This document shows positions 59,514 to 64,000 of a stretch of DNA of 64,000 nucleotides, in pieces. The stretch lies in the NCBI GenBank assembly GCA_001599815.1, contig BCIA01000007.1, forward strand, positions 1,488,001-1,552,000, given 5' to 3'. The translations under genes and the position numbers were made by a program. Numbering within the stretch: position 1 is the stretch's first letter; each line of letters starts with the position of its first letter. Source of the stretch: Furcasterigmium furcatum. Its lineage: Eukaryota; Ascomycota; Sordariomycetes; Glomerellales; Plectosphaerellaceae. The notes under the pieces are model-generated. The model did no database searches and was not told the DNA's origin. It saw only the letters and a list, made by a program, of their open reading frames with translations.

Positions 59514-61490
59514 CTAGCCGATGACGACCCGAGCGCCCTCCTTGCCCAAGACACCACGCTCTTTGGGCTTGGGGCTGTGTCCGCGCCCCTTCTTGCGGCT
59601 CAGGAATCCGAAGACGCCACCGGAGCCCTCTGCTTTTCCGTCCGTCCCAGCGTTTGCATCTGTCGGCAACGTCGCATCCTGTCTGGCAAGGTCGGACCAG
59701 CTTCCGCCGCCTTCCAATGTCATCTGCACCCCACCTCCGGGGCTGGTGATCCGTTTTGACGAGGGCGGTGCTGCTCGCTGGCTGGCGTAGCGATCGGGAA
59801 GAGGAACCAGGGGCGGTTCGTCGAGAGGCATGGGCACAGTGGCTGATGACTCGGGCATGCGAGCATCCGAGCCCGCCACGTTCTGAACGCCATGCGACGG
59901 GTATACCTGCTGAACGCGGCCGCCGTTCACATTTGCCATCGACGCTGGGGTGGCCTCGTCGGTGGTCAAGGCTTGAGGTTCCGCAGTCGGCGGTCCATTG
60001 GAAGGGATGGGGATAGGGCCATCGCCGGCTTGTCCGGTGATTCTGCACCAGTCAGTAATGTCATTGGCCAAAGAGGGTTCGGTGCTTACTTTTTGTACGC
60101 GGCAATGGTGTAGTCGAAAGGCCTGAAGTCTGTCTCGATCATTCGGTATAGCTCATCCTCTCTGATTTCCTTTTCGGATGCATCCTCCTTGAGCCTCTCT
60201 CGGGGCTTCTGTCGACGCGCTCTTGCCTCGAGAGGGGCCTCTTCCAATAGTAGTTCTTCGAGATCGTAGGTGGCATCGAAGTTCGTCTTATCCGCGGACG
60301 GGACGAAGACGGGCTCGATTCTCTTCTGCTCGAGGGAGTCGAAATTGATCATCGCAAAGAATTCGTGGTTGGTGAAGCTCTCCCATGTCGCACCCATGCG
60401 CTTGTCGCGGTTGGGCTCGAGGGCTTCGCGGATGGCGTATAGGCAGGGCAGGGTTACTGGTGGAGATGTGATGGGATACTTCGGGTTGGCCGCTTGAATC
60501 TGTGTACTGAGAGTGCTCTCGGAATTGCCGTCGAAAGGCCTCTGTTCAATGTTAGTCACGATGCCCAATGGCTTTGCATATGCGACCCGTGTCCACTGAC
60601 CTTGTTGTAAATGCACTCGTAAAAGAGGACGCCAAGCGACCACCAGTCGGCTCGCACATCATATCCCTTGCCGGAATACACTTCGGGGGCGAGATACGCC
60701 AAGGTGCCGGACTTACTCGTCAACACTTTACCAGGAATGACATCGGATGCAACGTTCTTGGTCTTGGTCAGCATGCCAATCTAGTTTGATGGCGGGCGTG
60801 GACTTACGAAATCTGTCAAATGGACATGGCCGTCGGCGTCGAGCAAGACGTTGTCAGGCTTTACATCTCGGTGGATGATTCCTTGGCCATGGATGTAGCG
60901 CAAAGCACAGCCGAGCTCGGAAATCCAGAATCGAACAGCATCCTCGGTGAAGGTCTTCCTCGAGATGTGGAAGCGAAGGTCACCGCCGCTCATTAGATCA
61001 ACAACAAGGTACCTGAACAGTATATCAGCGACGAGTGCGGGGTCCGTCCCGGGGTGTAGTCTCGTACATGTACTCGATATCCTGAAAGCTGTAGCGCAAG
61101 TTGCAGATGAATGGGTGGTTGACATGTTCCAGCATGCGTCTCTCTCGAATGATGTTGCGTACGCTTTCCGATCGCACAACTGCGGTTGATGAGAGTGTCA
61201 GCAGTCTGCCATGCCTTGCCCGTGTTCCCAACAGCATCTCCAGTCTTCCATTGAAGGCTTACCTTCGTCTTTCCGGATATACTTGAGCGCGAAGGAAAGA
61301 CCGGTATCCTTTCTCTCGACGATGCGGACCTTGCCAAAGGCACCTCGGCCGACGACTCGTAGCAGGCGGAAGTGGTTGAGGCTCACTGGGAGGAGGGAAG
61401 GTCAGCGGGCTGCCGTGCGGGAGGGATTGGGGGGTCTGGGAGCGCACCTTCGCCGTCCAGGTCGACGGGCTTGCCCTGGCTGTTGCCCAT
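59514..61490 (-). CDS. AGC-type serine/threonine kinase, YANK (STK32-like) subfamily
   Basis: Seven exons (61490-61448, 61385-61263, 61179-61068, 61012-60808, 60756-60601, 60541-60090, 60042-59514) give 539 residues. The N-terminus MGNSQGK fits N-myristoylation at Gly2, so membrane attachment is likely. Kinase motifs are GRGAFG (27-32), Lys49 in FALKYI, the catalytic loop HRDVKPDN (140-147), DFN at 160-162 and YLAPE at 182-186. DFN in place of DFG is a hallmark of YANK/STK32 kinases, and the LVVDLMSGGDLRFH and RADWWSLGVLFYE segments also match. After the kinase domain comes the family tail (RIEPVFVPSADKTNFDATYD, LEELLLEE), and then a 170-residue Pro/Ser-rich extension. Substrates are unknown. 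Intron sizes are 47-83 nt; each junction was set by frame and kinase homology. Confidence 0.94.
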
Positions 61491-64000
61491 GGTGAGCTAC
61501 GGGCTGGCTGGCTCGTGGACGATGCAGCTGCTCGCTCGGGCGGACGTCTCTTCTCTACTCGTCGTGGGTGATGGTGTCAGGGCGGATCGATGGGAGAACC
61601 ATGGGTACGAGGAAGATCGGAGATCCGGGCGGCTTAGGTCGAGGAGGACGAAAGGAGCGAAGAGCAAGGAGAATAGACCGTGGAGTGGAGTGGACTGGAA
61701 GTCAGGAATAGGAGTGGAGTCGTTTTGTCGCAGTCACCTGGACTGCTCGTCGCGGCCAGGGGGTTGAGGAAGCGGAGCAGGGTCCAATTGCTCTGAATGA
61801 CGGCGTCGAAATAATAGGTAATGGTGCAGCGACGCAGGCCCAGCAGGGGTGTGGGGAGGGACTGGAGGTACCTCCAAGCACGCTCGCAGGAGACGGGGTA
61901 CCTAGGAAGGTACCTAGAAGCACGATAACGCCCACGTTGTTCAGCCCGGGAATCGAGTCAGGATTGCGGCGGTGGGGCGCATGGAGGCGAACAGGAGACG
62001 GGTGCTGCTGTTGCTGACCAGCACAGGATGCAAGTCGCAAGGGATCCGGGCGTTTGATGTGCTGCTGATGAAAGAGGCGGAGACGATGAAAGATGTTCTG
62101 TGTTCTCCTTTTGTTTCCCGCCTTGCCGTCCGGTAGCGCCGTAGCTGAAATATGTCGACCTCGGAGCTTTGTTTGTCTTACGTCTCAAGGTCCTGTCTTG
62201 TCGCAGCTTCCCCCCCGAATCCTCGGGGTCTGCTCCTCTCAATGGGAACTTCGAGATCCCACTCTGACCCCAGCCTGCCCAGCTCCGGCTATCCCAGCAC
62301 GGAGGTACAGAATGTGGTGATGGTGTCCGCTAGGGTGGGCACCCAGCAGGCTTGTGCGACAGGGGGACAGGGATGTGGTTTGCGGATGCAGCTGCTTTGG
62401 ACGAGGAAGCCGCCCACAGCGCGCGCAAGGACGGGCGACTCTTGATATCGGAGATGGATGGAGCTTCACTGCGTTCAACAGAGGAGAGTCAGGCAGGAAG
62501 AGTCAGGGACCCGCGGTGCGATTGAATGCCTGAGTCGGTCGACTGCTCAACGGGCCTTGGCAGCGAAAGGGGCCGCAGCTTGAATGCTTCCAGAAGGAAC
62601 CGGCTGGCTGCCGGCTGCAGCAGGGAGCTTGGAGGAGAGACAGAGAGAGATGGGTGTGGTCGTGTCGAGAGTGTGGCGTCGGCGCCTACGAGTACTCGTA
62701 CCTGTCCAAGCAAAACATCCAATGCCCAGCCGAGGAGCAGACAGTTCTTTTTCCTGCTTCAGCCGTGCGAAACGAGCAATATCGCTGCGCAGGGGAGACC
62801 CTCGACTCATGATGAGGATCGCAATTGAGGCCCCGGGAAAGTGGCAGCAGGCCTCAGGGCTGATCTTCGGGGATGCCGTGGTCCTGAGAGGCAGAAGCGG
62901 GTTAGTCCAGAGTGTCTAGGGTGACCCTAACGCGATTTTTCCCCTCCACTGGCCCCCCCTGCCCCATCCTGATCTGGCGCTGCAAAACCGTGTGCCTATA
63001 GGGGGGGAAGGCCCGGGTCAGCGGCGCACCTGCTTGAATGTACGCGTGCTGAGGGACGATCCTTCCGCCATGTGGCAGCCGGACATGGCGTGCCTGCCCA
63101 CAAAGACGTGCCATGATCATGGCAAATGTCCCGACCAGGGGAGGCAGGTGGTGGCTGGATGGCTCTTCTCACCCAAGACGCTGTCACTACTGGACTGGAC
63201 TGGACTACCTACGCTTCGACCTCTCTCATGTCAACTCCCTTCCATCCCTCTCCTGCCTCAGGCAAGGCCTAATCGGCGATTAGCACCACCTCGCAATGCG
63301 CTGCGGGCGCCTGTGACTGATCACCCACCTCTTTTCCGGCGCCAAAGCGAACGGTGTGCCGCAATCGACCCGGCCACGCCAACCATAACGACCTCATCCC
63401 TTTTAGGTCCAAACTCAACACCATCTGACAACGACAGTAGCTCTGAGCTCTGGCCGCGCCGTCCACCGCACCAACTCCTCACCCGGGACTTCCGCCGAGC
63501 ACGGTGTTTGTCAGTGCATATTCCCGTGCCTCTAGCTCCCATTGCGTGCCTCGGCAACATACTTTGGCATGGCGTGCACGCGCTGCCTCTTTCCGACTGG
63601 CTCTTCCACTCACCAGCCCAGTTTGAATGCGGGCTCAAGTATTCGAACAGGCAACATCAGAGATATCGCGGCTGGCCAGAAGACCGTTTGACGCCCGGCC
63701 GGGCCACGGGACATCCCAAGCCAGCCACATGCCAGGGGGCAGACAAGCTGGACATGTTCGCGGCACGTAAGTATACGACCGCCACAATCCTTGCATTTCC
63801 ACGTGCGAAGATCGAAGCACATGTTTTCAGGTTCCCAGGCCAAGGCACACACCCCTACCTGCAGCTGCAACAGATCCGTCTGCAAGGCTCCTCTGGTGAC
63901 GAGGGCCCAATTGACTTGTTGACAGCTGGCCGTCCTCTGCTGCTATATTTTGAGCCGGAAACTCGTCAAACGCCCGCCGAATCTTGCACTTGTCAACTCC
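61491..64000. other. Gene-poor right end of the window
   Basis: 2.5 kb with no supportable gene. The left part is the kinase promoter. A short TGGAC tandem (three units) lies at 63191-63205. A TATA-like CTATATTTTG at about 63941-63950, followed by a CA-rich leader running off the edge, hints at a plus-strand gene starting just outside the window. Confidence 0.45.

Overview
The window is nuclear DNA from a filamentous ascomycete, most likely a Sordariomycete. Protein-coding genes are broken by short introns (mostly 46-113 nt, GT...AG, with CTAAC/CTGAC-type branch sites). Gene density is about one per 3 kb, and the families are typical of Pezizomycotina: an AP-1-like bZIP factor with a PAP1-type C-terminus, a Rid1-type GTPase-binding protein, Fungal_trans_2 regulators, a maltose-permease-type MFS carrier and a YANK kinase. 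I could not assign a species. Exon structures were worked out by hand from reading frame, splice signals and family conservation, and all are in frame from start to stop.

Layout. 1-168: the 3' end of a lysine-rich protein gene. 0.7-1.6 kb (-): a DsbA/FrnE-like thiol oxidoreductase. 5.3-6.8 kb (-): a four-finger C2H2 transcription factor, preceded by an almost 10 kb gene-poor block (6.8-16.6 kb). 16.6-27.3 kb: an EasF-like (histidine-specific type) methyltransferase, a convergent Fungal_trans_2 regulator without a visible zinc cluster, a small C2H2 protein, and an FAD-dependent amine oxidase of the fructosyl-amino-acid/sarcosine oxidase family. 30.3-45.1 kb is mostly housekeeping: a glycerol-3-phosphate acyltransferase, an Apd1-like thioredoxin-fold ferredoxin, a Rid1 protein, an RraA-like aldolase, a WBP2-like GRAM protein and the complex III hinge protein Qcr6. 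A tRNA-like sequence followed by a long T tract lies at 43.8-44.0 kb. 45.9-51.6 kb: a large HSL-type lipase/esterase, divergent from TSR2 (40S biogenesis), which converges on a BSD-domain protein. 53.2-61.5 kb: an MFS sugar transporter, the AP-1 oxidative-stress factor and a probably myristoylated YANK kinase. 61.5-64 kb has no gene I can support.

These genes are largely independent. No mobile element with coding capacity, CRISPR array, rRNA or intact tRNA was found. Points for a second look are the tRNA-like/T-tract unit (possibly a SINE), a GC-AG intron in the Rid1 gene, two tandem (NAGNAG) acceptors, a regulator lacking its zinc cluster next to a methyltransferase, a Cys-to-Phe position in the N-terminal redox domain of AP-1, and the large gene-poor block upstream of the four-finger regulator. 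No clearly new multi-gene system is evident. The methyltransferase/regulator/amine-oxidase stretch is the best candidate for a small specialised-metabolism locus, and that is inference.
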